64,000 nucleotides of DNA from an endosymbiont of Escarpia spicata (GCA_003349915.1 QFXE01000017.1:1-64000); one strand, 5' to 3'; positions 19,773 through 28,663 are shown, counted from the stretch's first letter. Numbers and translations: made by a program. The notes: a model not told the origin generated them from the sequence alone.

Positions 19773-19864
19773 AACGAGCTTGCGAACCGCATTGGCCGTG
19801 TAACTCTCCTGCATCAAACATCTTATCTGACTCCCCCGCCCAGCTATCTCCATAAAAAGGTAAC

Positions 19865-20260
19865 TCAGGCGGGAGAATCCATCTCATACATCGCATGAAA
19901 GCTGTCAGCCGACATGCAATAACCATCGGTGCCGTCTTCATTGTTAAAGACGATATAATCACCGGTGCTATAGTGGGATTCACCCTCAATGGTTTTGATG
20001 CTGCCATCATGATCTGCCTGCCGCGCCCACACTGGGGTGGTTTTTACGAAGCGCCCTGGCGCCACCTTGCTGTAGGTGCGGGCAAATACAGCGGTGTCGA
20101 TAGTGTAGGTATCACCATTGTTGTCCACCAGCCAGTCGCCCTGTTTGCAGCGCTGTTCGGCACCCCACTTTTGGTAGACGAAGCCGATGGTGTCCAAGTC
20201 CAGTTGAACCGCTGTGACGACTTGATCTGAGTGCTTTTGATAGCGGGTGAGGTTTTCCAT
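19865..20260 (-). CDS. Small protein with duplicated PGDYG-like motif
   Basis: This encodes about 131 residues from the internal ATG; a TTG start 10 codons upstream is possible and no strong ribosome site decides. The second half repeats a unit twice: GDWLVDNNGDTYTIDTAVFARTY and GDYIVFNNEDG-YCMSADSFHAMYE. The linking segment FVKTTPVWARQADHDGSIKTIEG resembles the PGDYG domain (ARQA...G-x-I-x-T-x-E-G...GDYI). The family function is unknown. It is convergent with the DUF2235 gene and followed upstream by a REP-like palindrome. Confidence 0.6.
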   Translation of the reverse strand: MENLTRYQKHSDQVVTAVQLDLDTIGFVYQKWGAEQRCKQGDWLVDNNGDTYTIDTAVFARTYSKVAPGRFVKTTPVWARQADHDGSIKTIEGESHYSTGDYIVFNNEDGTDGYCMSADSFHAMYEMDSPA

Positions 20261-20307
20261 GAGTTCAACATAGCATGGATCCTGATCCAAAGCGGAAACC
20301 CACTTTT

Positions 20308-20391
20308 CCTGTAGGAACCGCGCCTCGCGGCGATGAGGTGTCGGACACCGTCATAACGCCGATTTGCGCCGAGGCGGGACTCCTACAGGCA
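20308..20391. repeat. REP-like palindromic element
   Basis: A pair of inverted arms begins TCCTGTAGGAACCGCGCCTC and ends GAGGCGGGACTCCTACAGG, with GGCGATGAGGT and AACGCCGATTTG between them. The inverted copy at 27695-27768 shares both the arms and the internal words, so it is a dispersed family. It is intergenic and noncoding. Confidence 0.75.
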
Positions 20392-20414
20392 ATGAATCAG
20401 TGATCCCAATAATT

Positions 20415-21164
20415 TTATTCGGAAAACACTTTTTTCAGAAGATCAGTGGTTCTGGCCGTGGGATTCTCCCGGATCTGTTTCTCCTGTATGGCTATATATT
20501 TGAACAGGCCATCCATGGTCCGGTCTGTGACGTACCGGTCAAGATCAAGTGAGTCGGTATTGAAAAAACCACCGAGCATTCCGCCCGCCTGGCCCAGCAG
20601 GGATTTATAGGCCGAGGTAACGCCAGCGCTATTCGTGGCCCGTTCTACAATTGGACGAAATTTCTCCTCCAATTGCGCTTCACTGCTCTTGCGAAAATAT
20701 TGCGTTGCGGCATCGTCTGATCCATTCAAAATGGATTTGGCATCAGCGACGCTCAACTCACGAATGGAATCACCCAGAATTGCCGACGCCTCCGGCACAG
20801 CCTGTTCTGCTGCCCGATTCAGGGTTGTGACAAACTCGTCGACATAGTGCCCCTGCCCTGTCTTACGGGCAATCGATTCAATCGTCTTTAGAGAATCAGG
20901 CATGGCAATGCGCACCAGTTCGTCAGCTAAAAAACCATCCGTCTTACCCAATCGATTGATCGCGGTCTCGACGCCATTGGCAAGCGCCTCTTTCAATCCG
21001 GACACCATGTCACTGTTGCTCAGCACCGATTGCGTAGCACTTTCAACATTGTCGCTCTCGACGAACTGCTTAAAGATACTTTTCCAATCACCTTGGGCAC
21101 TCGATGCAAGTACTGTCAGTACAGCTGTTACCGCAAGCAGTCGGGTAAATTCGCGCTTTTTCAT
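20415..21164 (-). CDS. DUF4197 exported protein
   Basis: This encodes 249 residues with a signal peptide (1-24, cleavage near SSAQG), followed by the DUF4197 pattern: GLKEALANGVETAINRLGKTDGF, IAMPDSLKTIESIARKTGQGHYVDEFVTTLNRAAEQAVPEA, then LLGGFF-like and LDRYVTDRTMDGLFKYIAIQEKQIRENPTARTTDLLKKVF. Full-length for the family and conserved across proteobacteria, with unknown function in the periplasm. The start is preceded by a purine-rich AGGGATA. It is monocistronic and divergent from the GGDEF-EAL gene. Confidence 0.85.
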   Translation of the reverse strand: MKKREFTRLLAVTAVLTVLASSAQGDWKSIFKQFVESDNVESATQSVLSNSDMVSGLKEALANGVETAINRLGKTDGFLADELVRIAMPDSLKTIESIARKTGQGHYVDEFVTTLNRAAEQAVPEASAILGDSIRELSVADAKSILNGSDDAATQYFRKSSEAQLEEKFRPIVERATNSAGVTSAYKSLLGQAGGMLGGFFNTDSLDLDRYVTDRTMDGLFKYIAIQEKQIRENPTARTTDLLKKVFSE

Positions 21165-21613
21165 TATCCCTGTCCTCTTCCATACATTTTTGGATTCTGT
21201 TTCAGACTCTTCAGAGGCTTATTATTTCAGCTTATCCAGAAACCCGTCTACACAAACAGAGCAAAATCGGTCCGTTTCTGCTAAATGATGCACAATCCCT
21301 TCCCGCTTGAAAGGGTCACTTTTTTGCGTCATGCCTCCTGCGGCAATCGCCCACCCCTGGACATCACGGAATACAAGACGGCGCAAGTGAGGTTGGTTTC
21401 ACTAAAACAGAACTGGACAGGCTGGATGTGCTTTGCGAGGCAGTGTTTTGACTTTTATCAAGTTTTCTTCATGTCACCTAAAGAAATTACTGGCATGGCC
21501 GCCAAAGGATATTAGAGTGAATTGAAGGGATTGGCATCAGATTGGCTATTCGTCTGAACAATAGATGAGAGAGGTGACCTGGAATAACCGCTATTTGGGA
21601 CATCACTGAAAAA
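21165..21613. other. Divergent intergenic region
   Basis: This stretch of about 450 bp lies between DUF4197 (minus) and the GGDEF-EAL gene (plus) and must contain both promoters. Open frames here (21285-21515 plus, 21487-21684 minus) lack ribosome sites and family signatures. No repeat was seen. Confidence 0.5.
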
Positions 21614-24349
21614 ATGAATGAAAACAGTGATTTAACAAGAATTAAACGACCGGTGCTGCTACCGCTGGCCATGACGTTCATCATTCTGACGAGTGCATTT
21701 CTCGCTTCAATTCTATGGATTGAGCAGGAGCACGCAAGGGAGAAATTCCTCTCTCTCAGTAATTCTATCGAAGCCTCTTTCCTGTGGAAACTGGATGATG
21801 AGGCAACACTGCTTTCCAGTTATCTCTTTCTCATCAGCAACAGCAGCTGCTTTCAAAACGCCTGGAGGAGACAGGACAGACAGACATTGCTGGGATGCAG
21901 TGGCCCCGTCTTTCAGCAAATGCAGGCGTTTTTCCAAATCTCAGAGCTAAATTACATCACAGACGATTTTAACTATTTTTTGCGTGTTAACGAACCCTTA
22001 AGATATGGAGATCCTGAGCGTGGCCGAGTTGTGCACCGTGCTGCCAATACCGGAGAGCTCAGTTATGGCCTGGAGATATCCCAACGTGGTCAACTCCTCC
22101 TGGTAATTGCAAAACCCTTGCATATTGATAACAGCACTCTTGGTTTTATCGAAATGGAGATTGATATATCTGATGCTATCTACGAGGTTGCAGCTATACA
22201 GAACGTGGATCTTTTTGCTTTCATTGAAAAACCAAAGATCAATAGGGCATTGTGGGAGCAAGAAGCGAGCCGGTCCGGGAGTGACTATGGCTGGGAGTTC
22301 CTGGAAAACCACATTATCGCAATTGGCGACCCATTGAGTTTTCCCTATAAACAGAAACATTTTTTTGACAGCCATATTATCGAAGATGAAGAAGCGGCAA
22401 TCAGCTACAAAGATAATGAGCGCTCCTACTCATTAGGCAAGTTCCCTCTGCTTGACGACGCAGGTCGTTATATCGGGCATATTGGGATAATCCTTGATAA
22501 CACAGAGGAGCAGATTGCAATCTGGGGGCTGTTCAGGCGTTTTCTTACGCTCTTTTTAGTGGCTGGCAGCCTTCTGTTTTTGTTGTTTGTCCGATACCTT
22601 GGCCGAATTGATCAGGGGCTGGTAACAGTATACCGCGATCTGCATCAGGAGATTACTGAAAGAAAAAGAATGGAGATCTCTCTGCGCAAGCTTTCGAGTG
22701 CGGTCGAGCAGGGCGCCAGCGCAGTTGTGATCACCACTGATCAAGGAGAGATCGAGTATGTCAACCCTCGCTTCAAAGAAGTGACAGGCTACTCTTTGGA
22801 TGAGATTAGAGGGAAGACACCCAGAATATTGTGCTCGGGGGAGACGCAGGCTGACATATACGAAGATCTCTGGAATACCATTTCGGCAGGACGGCACTGG
22901 GTTGGTGATCTGCACAACCGCAAAAAATCAGGAGAACTCTACTGGAGCCATCTCTCCATTTCACCAATTTCCACGGATAGTGGAAAAATCACTAACTACG
23001 TGGCAGTCAGTGAAGATGTGACTGAGCTGAAATCAGCTCACGAACAGATGGAACGCCTGGCGTTCTACGATACCCTGACTGAACTGCCAAACCGCCGTCT
23101 GTTCAAGGACCGGTTAGAGTGGGCCATTAAGGATGCTTCAAGAAAAGGGAGTTCAGTGGCTCTTCTGTTTCTCGATCTGGACCATTTCAAACATGTGAAT
23201 GATACCTTGGGACATGAGGCAGGAGATTTACTGCTGAAAAGCGTAGCCCGGACTTTGACAAAGAGCGTAAGGGGAAACGATACGGTAGCACGTCTTGGGG
23301 GGGATGAGTTCACCATTCTTCTGACGGATATACAGAGCCCTTCCGCTGCCAGAAAAGTAGCGGAAAAGATTTTGCAGTCGCTGCGATCACCGGTTCACCT
23401 GGAGGGCAAAGAGGTCACAATAACCACCAGTATCGGTATTACGCTGGGTCCTGAGGATGGAACCCAAGCCAATGCGCTGATGAAATATGCTGACCTAGCC
23501 ATGTATAAAGCCAAGGAGAAGGGACGAAAAAACTATCGATTCTATACCTCTGCAATGAACGACGAAGTGCAGCAACGGGTCCGGATTGAAGGGGAGTTGA
23601 CCAATGCGCTGGAGAACAGGGAGTTTTTTCTTTTCTACCAACCGCTGATCCGTATCCACGATCGGAAGATGGTGGGAATGGAGGCTCTGATACGCTGGCA
23701 GCATCCGGAACGTGGCCTGCTGGCACCATATGAGTTTCTCACAGTTGCAGAAGAGACAGGCCTTATCAACTCAATAGGTGATTGGGTACTGCGTCAGGCC
23801 TGCCAGGATACGGCTGATCTGCATCGCGACGGATATGGCGATATTGCTGTTTCAGTGAACCTTGCGGCAAGTCAGTTCCGTAATGCACATCTGCCGAAAA
23901 CCATTAGCGAAATACTGGACGAAACAAGAGTGGATAGCCGATGGTTAGACCTGGAAATTACCGAAAGTATCCTGATGGAAAATACCGATCAGGTAATTGA
24001 AACGCTGCGGCATCTCAAGGCTCTGGGAGTGACGCTTTCGGTGGATGATTTCGGGACCGGCTACTCGTCGCTGAGTTATCTGAAACGTTTTCCTGTGGAC
24101 CGTTTGAAAGTGGATCGCTCATTTGTTCAGGATATACCGGGTGACCGCAATGATGTGGAGATCACAGCGGCCATTATCGCGATGTCCCATAAACTGAATC
24201 TGCACGTGGTTGCCGAAGGTGTTGAAACAGCAGAGCAGTTTGAGTTTCTCCAGCAGAATATTTGCGATATATGTCAGGGGTATATGTTCAGTGAACCCGT
24301 GCCGATAGACAAACTCAGGCAGTACCTGGATGAGCAGAAAAATAGTTAG
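21614..24349 (+). CDS. Membrane PAS-GGDEF-EAL cyclic-di-GMP signalling protein
   Basis: This encodes 911 residues. TM1 is at about 15-37, a periplasmic sensor region runs from about 40 to 305, and TM2 is at about 310-330 (LFRRFLTLFLVAGSLLFLLFV). A PAS domain is at about 355-470 (VVITTDQGEIEYVNPRF...VSEDVTE). The GGDEF domain has an intact RLGGDEF near 560, so diguanylate cyclase activity is possible. The EAL domain has MEALIRW near 689, ITES, and DDFGTGYSS near 811, the metal and loop-6 residues of active phosphodiesterases. It is therefore potentially bifunctional. The sensor has no motif that names a ligand. The gene stands alone; no clear Shine-Dalgarno precedes the ATG. Confidence 0.92.
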   Translation: MNENSDLTRIKRPVLLPLAMTFIILTSAFLASILWIEQEHAREKFLSLSNSIEASFLWKLDDEATLLSSYLFLISNSSCFQNAWRRQDRQTLLGCSGPVFQQMQAFFQISELNYITDDFNYFLRVNEPLRYGDPERGRVVHRAANTGELSYGLEISQRGQLLLVIAKPLHIDNSTLGFIEMEIDISDAIYEVAAIQNVDLFAFIEKPKINRALWEQEASRSGSDYGWEFLENHIIAIGDPLSFPYKQKHFFDSHIIEDEEAAISYKDNERSYSLGKFPLLDDAGRYIGHIGIILDNTEEQIAIWGLFRRFLTLFLVAGSLLFLLFVRYLGRIDQGLVTVYRDLHQEITERKRMEISLRKLSSAVEQGASAVVITTDQGEIEYVNPRFKEVTGYSLDEIRGKTPRILCSGETQADIYEDLWNTISAGRHWVGDLHNRKKSGELYWSHLSISPISTDSGKITNYVAVSEDVTELKSAHEQMERLAFYDTLTELPNRRLFKDRLEWAIKDASRKGSSVALLFLDLDHFKHVNDTLGHEAGDLLLKSVARTLTKSVRGNDTVARLGGDEFTILLTDIQSPSAARKVAEKILQSLRSPVHLEGKEVTITTSIGITLGPEDGTQANALMKYADLAMYKAKEKGRKNYRFYTSAMNDEVQQRVRIEGELTNALENREFFLFYQPLIRIHDRKMVGMEALIRWQHPERGLLAPYEFLTVAEETGLINSIGDWVLRQACQDTADLHRDGYGDIAVSVNLAASQFRNAHLPKTISEILDETRVDSRWLDLEITESILMENTDQVIETLRHLKALGVTLSVDDFGTGYSSLSYLKRFPVDRLKVDRSFVQDIPGDRNDVEITAAIIAMSHKLNLHVVAEGVETAEQFEFLQQNICDICQGYMFSEPVPIDKLRQYLDEQKNS

Positions 24350-24493
24350 ACCCCATCGCCTACTAGGTGGGGAGTGACTTGCCGAGGGATAAAAAGGCTA
24401 GACGGCATGCCTTCAGGAGAGCAAATTTCAGGGGAATTGGGTGAAAAAGGGGCCTTAAACGCGACTCGTTACGACCCCAATCTCGGCAGATGA

Positions 24494-24522
24494 TTCGCGG
24501 CACTTGGGCCGCGAACCTTTTT
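24494..24522. terminator. Bidirectional intrinsic terminator
   Basis: A TTCGCGGC/GCCGCGAA stem with a 6-nt loop is followed on the plus strand by CCTTTTT. It lies between the convergent GGDEF-EAL and OmpA genes, directly after the OmpA stop on the other strand. Confidence 0.7.
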
Positions 24523-24527
24523 CAGGA

Positions 24528-25892
24528 TTACTTGCGGCTCAGTTCAACCCGGCGATTCTGGGCTTTACCCTCAGGCGAGTCATTCCCGGCCACCGGATTT
24601 TCTTCACCGTAACCCATCGCAGACAGGTTATCAGCTTTGACGCTGTTGACCACCAGATAAGCCATCACGGTTTCTGCGCGACGCTGGGAGAGATCTTTGT
24701 TGTAAACAGCATCACCATCGCTATCGGTATGACCGGATACCTCCACCGCGATATCCGGATTGGCAACCAGGGTGGCAGCGACACGATCAAGAATTTCGGC
24801 AGAATCGTCAGTCAACTCATCAGAGTTGATCTTGAAATTCACCCCTCGCAGGACGATGGCAACATTCTGCTCGCAACCTAAGGCATCAACAGCCGCGCCT
24901 GCAGTGGAATCAAGACACATATCGGCGCTATCCAGCACGCCATCAGCATCACTATCGGTAACTACAGGTACTTCAGGAACCGGAGCCGAGGCTGCGACTT
25001 CGACTGGCTCTAGCTCTGCCATTTCGACTTCGGCTGGCTCTGGCATGGCCACTTCGACTTCTACTTCAGCAGGGGCCTTATCGACCGGTGCAACTGCAAC
25101 GGGGGCAACCGGTGCATGCCAACCCCAGGGACCATGTCGGTTGTAACCACCCCAACCCGGTACACCATATACAGGCGCTCCGCTATAAGGCCGTGAGGGG
25201 GCAACTTGTGGCAATGTCTGCCAGTTAGACATAGGCATATGCGCACGATGTTCTTTGACCCAATCCGGGACTTCCGGGCGCTCAAATGACGGCATCTTCC
25301 CACGACGTTCGGATACCCAATCGGGTAGTTGCGGCGCTTCAAAAGCAGGCATCCGGGGCATCGTCGGCATCTGGGCACGACGTTCGGCTACCCAGTCGGG
25401 TAGTTGCGGCGCTTCAAAAGCGGGCATCCGGGGCATCGTCGGCATCTGGGGGCGGCGTTCGGCTACCCAGTCGGGTAGTTGCGGCGCTTCAAAAGCAGGC
25501 ATCTGGGACATCGTCGGCATCTGAGCACGACGTTCGGCTACCCAGTCGGGTAGTTGCGGCGCTTCAAAAGCAGGCATCTGGGACATCGTCGGCATCTGGG
25601 CGCGGCGTTCGCTTGCCCAGTCGGGCACCTGCGGCGCGCCAAAGGCAGGCATTGCCGGGCGGGCCATACGAGCCATGTGACCCCGCCCCATCGGACCGCT
25701 GAACAAGCTTTGACGCATCGCCTTCCTCTCCGCACGACGCTCCTGAACCCAGAGAGGTGCTTCCAGTCGATCAAGGCGGTGGGCGGAACGGCATTCAGGG
25801 TTACTACCTGCAGCTTCGGCCAGGACAGCAGTCGGTGCGGTGGTAACCATCAGGCTGAACATAGCGTATACCAGCGATCGCTTGTAAAACAT
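24528..25892 (-). CDS. OmpA-family outer-membrane protein with 25-residue repeats
   Basis: This encodes 454 residues from the ATG at 25892 (AGGAGTGA upstream); a longer reading adds 15 non-signal residues. The signal peptide is 1-25 (VLAEA). Residues 100-199 are four near-identical 25-aa units (MPTM-x-x-MPAFEAPQLPDWVAERR-x-Q), flanked by degenerate units at 78-99 and 200-218. A Pro/Glu/Val spacer follows, then a TSP3-like Asp-rich segment DSDADGVLDSADMC and a C-terminal OmpA domain (about 345-454; VNFKINSDEL, GHTDSDG, RRAETV, NRRVEL) that binds peptidoglycan. The repeats probably extend from the cell wall through the periplasm or to the surface; their partner is unknown. Confidence 0.85.
   Translation of the reverse strand: MFYKRSLVYAMFSLMVTTAPTAVLAEAAGSNPECRSAHRLDRLEAPLWVQERRAERKAMRQSLFSGPMGRGHMARMARPAMPAFGAPQVPDWASERRAQMPTMSQMPAFEAPQLPDWVAERRAQMPTMSQMPAFEAPQLPDWVAERRPQMPTMPRMPAFEAPQLPDWVAERRAQMPTMPRMPAFEAPQLPDWVSERRGKMPSFERPEVPDWVKEHRAHMPMSNWQTLPQVAPSRPYSGAPVYGVPGWGGYNRHGPWGWHAPVAPVAVAPVDKAPAEVEVEVAMPEPAEVEMAELEPVEVAASAPVPEVPVVTDSDADGVLDSADMCLDSTAGAAVDALGCEQNVAIVLRGVNFKINSDELTDDSAEILDRVAATLVANPDIAVEVSGHTDSDGDAVYNKDLSQRRAETVMAYLVVNSVKADNLSAMGYGEENPVAGNDSPEGKAQNRRVELSRK
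25296..25595 (-). repeat. Four tandem 75-bp coding repeats in the OmpA gene
   Basis: Four in-frame 75-bp units encode 25 residues each, with variation mainly at positions 5-6 (SQ or PR) and at the end (AQ, PQ, GK). Degenerate copies extend to about 25239 and 25664. Near-identity suggests recent expansion by slippage or unequal recombination. Confidence 0.9.
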
Positions 25893-26050
25893 GGGTGTCA
25901 CTCCTGTAAGGGGCAGACCACATACTACGGGTGGCAAGCCAAAGACTCTTGGTAATTCATAAAGTGCGAATATTCTACTTTATTTCACCTGCAATAGAGA
26001 AGCCTGATATTTGTGTAACGTTTTTTTACATTTAAACTCAGGTTTCAGGG

Positions 26051-26196
26051 TTCGCGGTGATGGTTGGCATGGAGTGTAGCTTCTCCAAAATGTAACGAAC
26101 GTAGGGTGCGCTGTGCGCACCAGAATAAGCAATCATGGCGCGCACAGCGCACCCTACCAGATGGTTTAAACGCCGCCATTCATCTTTTCAGGATGG
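26051..26196. repeat. Dispersed palindromic repeat, copy B
   Basis: This is the second copy of the 1081-1236 element. The arms are GTAGGGTGCGCTGTGCGCAC (26101-26120) and the matching GCGCACAGCGCACCCTAC ending at 26158. The outer flanks are conserved with copy A, but the loop reads CAGAATAAGCAATCAT, the reverse complement of the loop words in copy A. It lies between ompA and the 26328 gene. Confidence 0.8.
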
Positions 26197-26327
26197 TTCG
26201 AACTCCGAAACTTGAGACTTGAAGCCTGTCTGGCTTTGCATTCAGCTTTCATTCAGCCACACTCCCATAGTCTGTAATCAGAGGTTGAGTTATCTCACCC
26301 CGACTGACAAATTTACGGGAGATAGTG

Positions 26328-27110
26328 ATGAAAAAACTGAATGGAATACTGCTTGCTACAGCGGGTTTGCTGTTTGCATTTGCAGTCGAAGCAAGACCGG
26401 CGTGGCAGGATGATGATGTCGATATTGAGATCGTCTCCGATTATGGCCGGGAGTTTGCCAAATACGAAATCGACAGCGACGGGAATACGCACCGCGCCTA
26501 CCTGGAAGCCAAAAAGGGAAGAAATTACAGTATCCGGGTCTCCAACAATAGCGATAGACGTATCGGGCTCGTTATTGCGGTTGACGGCAGAAACATCATC
26601 TCCGGAAAGAAATCCCATCTAAAATCCCGCGAACGTATGTATGTTCTTGGTCCCTATCAGCAGGCAGAGTATGAGGGTTGGCGCACCAGCAAAAAACAGG
26701 TCAACCGATTCTACTTCACTCAAGTAGACGATTCATACGCTGATGCCTGGGGTGACCGCACGGCGATGGGCGTCATTGCAGTTGCCGTGTTTAATGAGAA
26801 AAAACCTAAAATTGCGCACGACAATTACCCCCGTCGACAGGAGAAACGCCTCTCGCGTCGAGGACAGGGGGCAGACACGCGCGAAAGTGCCCCTGGCACC
26901 GGTTTTGGCGAATCAGAGTACTCTCCAGTCAGAACCGTTCGCTTCAAGCCGCGTTCCAAAGCGAGTGAAAAGCACTTCCTGAAATATGAGTGGCGCAGAA
27001 CACTGTGCAGAAAAGGTGTGATCAATTGCCAGCGCTCTCGCAATCGTTTCTGGCCTGATTCCTGGGACGATGGATTTGCCCCCTTCCCTCCCGGTCGCAG
27101 GAACCATTAA
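26328..27110 (+). CDS. Conserved exported protein, function unknown
   Basis: This encodes 260 residues from the ATG with GGGAG 6 nt upstream (a GTG one codon earlier is also open). The signal peptide is 1-22 (FAVEA). Residues about 35-150 form a beta-rich domain with Y-E-I-D-S-D-G, YSIRVSNNSDRRIGLVIAVDGRNIISGKKS, YVLGPYQQAEYEGWRTS, RFYFT and GVIAVAVFNEK. I recognise this as a recurring proteobacterial exported domain without an assigned role. The C-terminal third is basic and disordered (RRQEKRLSRRG), then Cys- and Trp-containing (TLCRKGVINCQRSRNRFWPDSW). No partner genes are adjacent. Confidence 0.7.
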   Translation: MKKLNGILLATAGLLFAFAVEARPAWQDDDVDIEIVSDYGREFAKYEIDSDGNTHRAYLEAKKGRNYSIRVSNNSDRRIGLVIAVDGRNIISGKKSHLKSRERMYVLGPYQQAEYEGWRTSKKQVNRFYFTQVDDSYADAWGDRTAMGVIAVAVFNEKKPKIAHDNYPRRQEKRLSRRGQGADTRESAPGTGFGESEYSPVRTVRFKPRSKASEKHFLKYEWRRTLCRKGVINCQRSRNRFWPDSWDDGFAPFPPGRRNH

Positions 27111-27125
27111 GCGCCGTGTGTAATC

Positions 27126-27203
27126 CTGTAGGCAGGATCAAGCGTAGCGGATCAGGCAAAAGCGTGTGTTTGCCGGTTCAGCTACGCTTGAACCGGCCTA
27201 CAG
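27126..27203. repeat. Palindromic intergenic element
   Basis: Inverted arms begin CTGTAGGCAGGATCAAGCGT and end ACGCTTGAACCGGCCTACAG, with imperfect pairing across a short AAAGCG loop. It lies directly after the exported-protein gene and before the HIT gene (convergent), so it may act as a transcript end or REP-type element. It is distinct in sequence from the 20308 family. Confidence 0.65.
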
Positions 27204-27235
27204 TTACAGTTTTTCAGAAACGTGTGGGAGAGAGG

Positions 27236-27649
27236 TTATAAACCCAAACTACTGAATTCATTTTGAAGCCGGTTTATCAAACGCTCCCTTTCCTGCACCA
27301 CATAAGGGATACGTTCCCCACAACCCCACACCGGTCCAGGCCAGCAGGCATCGCTTTGTGAACGGGCCACCACATGCCAGTGCAACTGTGAAACCACGTT
27401 ACCCAGAGCGCCAATATTGATCCTGTCCGGTGTGGTCATCGCAGTGAGCAGATTCGAAACGGCACTACTCTCTCTGATGAGCGTCAGTTGATCATTCTCC
27501 TCAAGCCTATGTACCGCCTTGATATCCTCACGCTGCGGTACCAAAATCAACCAGGAAAAACGACTGTCGTCCATCAGGCGAAGCTCGCATAACTGCAGCT
27601 TTGCAACAAAGAAGGTGTCAGCTTTGAGTTGTGGATGAAGCAGGAACAT
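27236..27649 (-). CDS. HIT-domain protein
   Basis: This is a 137-residue HIT-superfamily protein (nucleotide hydrolase or transferase). N-terminal strands contain FFVAKLQLCELRLMDDSRFSWLILVP and KAVHRL. The signature is QLHWHVVAR, in which the first histidine of the canonical H-x-H-x-H is replaced by Q, as is common in the short proteobacterial HIT subgroup; the catalytic central histidine is kept. The Trp-Gly-Cys segment WPGPVWGCGERIPY follows. ATG is preceded by GAGGTTTT. The substrate is unknown. Confidence 0.8.
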   Translation of the reverse strand: MFLLHPQLKADTFFVAKLQLCELRLMDDSRFSWLILVPQREDIKAVHRLEENDQLTLIRESSAVSNLLTAMTTPDRINIGALGNVVSQLHWHVVARSQSDACWPGPVWGCGERIPYVVQERERLINRLQNEFSSLGL

Positions 27650-27694
27650 AAAACCTCAATGCATGATATGGCATTCAAAGATCAGGCAACCTAA

Positions 27695-27768
27695 CCTGTA
27701 GCGCCGCCTCGGTACGAATTGGCGTTGTAGCAATGTTTCATACCTCATCGCCGCCCGGCTCCTACATG
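27695..27768. repeat. REP-like palindromic element, inverted copy
   Basis: On the minus strand it reads GTAGGAGCCGGGCGGCGATG, then AACGCCAATTCG and CCGAGGCGGCGCTACAGG, matching the arms and internal words of 20308-20391. It sits upstream of ppsR. Confidence 0.7.
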
Positions 27769-27832
27769 CGCCAAATCCATGCGATGTCGCCTATCAATGC
27801 ACTCCGTGCCAACGGATGGGAATCAATAGCGC

Positions 27833-27838
27833 TATAAT
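27833..27838 (+). promoter_or_regulatory. Perfect -10 box just before ppsR
   Basis: TATAAT ends 6 nt before the ppsR ATG, so transcription would begin at or very near the start codon. No convincing -35 box was found 17 nt upstream. Tentative. Confidence 0.35.
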
Positions 27839-27844
27839 ACCCCG

Positions 27845-28663
27845 ATGAAGCGTACCATCTTCTTTATCTCAGACCATACCGGCATTACGGCCGAGGCTAT
27901 TGGCCGTTCACTGTTGAGCCAGTTCAAGGGACTTGAATACGAGACCATCCACATGCCTTTTATCGATAGTGTCGATAAAGCCCGCCGCGCCTCCGAACGG
28001 ATCAACCAGGCAACCATGGAGTCGCATACTCATCCGCTGGTGTTCAGTACATTGGTCGATCCAAAATTGCGCGCCTGTCTACATGGAGTTGGGGCTGTAA
28101 TCTTCGATTTTTTTGACGATTACACCCATCAGCTCGAGAATGAGTTGGGCACCACATCCACACCAGTTAGAGGACGCGCCCACGGCATGGGCAATCACCA
28201 CGTCTATAATGCCCGTATCCACGCAGTAAACTTTGCCCTCGCGAATGACGACGGGGCAGTGGTACGCAACTACGCTTCCGCCGACCTCATTCTGCTGGGA
28301 GTCTCACGCAGCGGCAAAACGCCCACCTGCCTGTTTCTTGGACTGCAGCACGGTATTCTGGCGGCCAACTATCCCCTTACCGACGACGACCTGGAAAACG
28401 GCCGTATCCCCAAAACTCTCCAGACTCACACTGACAAACTGTTTGGCTTGACCATCGATATACAGCAGTTACAGCGTATCCGCCAGGAACGCCGCCCCGG
28501 CGGGCGCTATGCATCACTGTCCCAATGCAGATTGGAGGTCGAGGAGGCGGAAACCATGTTCCACCGTTACAAGATCCCCTTTCTCGACACCACATCCATG
28601 TCGGTGGAGGAGATATCCGCAAGGGTTTTGCAGCAGACAGGCCTTGAGAGCCGGATGGGTTAA
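27845..28663 (+). CDS. ppsR: PEP synthetase regulatory kinase/pyrophosphorylase
   Basis: This is a 272-residue DUF299 protein, full length for the family. It opens with RTIFFISDHTGITAEAIGRSLL and carries the P-loop GVSRSGKTPT near residue 157, followed by LANYPL-type (AANYPLTDDDL) and LFGLTID segments. PpsR uses ADP to phosphorylate and inactivate phosphoenolpyruvate synthase and also removes the phosphate, controlling entry of pyruvate into gluconeogenesis in the cytoplasm. The ppsA target gene is not in the window. No Shine-Dalgarno is visible; a TATAAT immediately upstream suggests a short or absent leader. Confidence 0.93.
   Translation: MKRTIFFISDHTGITAEAIGRSLLSQFKGLEYETIHMPFIDSVDKARRASERINQATMESHTHPLVFSTLVDPKLRACLHGVGAVIFDFFDDYTHQLENELGTTSTPVRGRAHGMGNHHVYNARIHAVNFALANDDGAVVRNYASADLILLGVSRSGKTPTCLFLGLQHGILAANYPLTDDDLENGRIPKTLQTHTDKLFGLTIDIQQLQRIRQERRPGGRYASLSQCRLEVEEAETMFHRYKIPFLDTTSMSVEEISARVLQQTGLESRMG

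Noticed and set aside
24351-24372. Hairpin CCCCATCGCCT/AGGTGGGG after the GGDEF-EAL gene
   Set aside because: Imperfect stem without a T tract; the better terminator is at 24494.
25255-25702. Long plus-strand frames with repeated SGSCGASKAGI-type units
   Set aside because: They are the antisense reading of the OmpA 75-bp repeats and only mirror that repetition.
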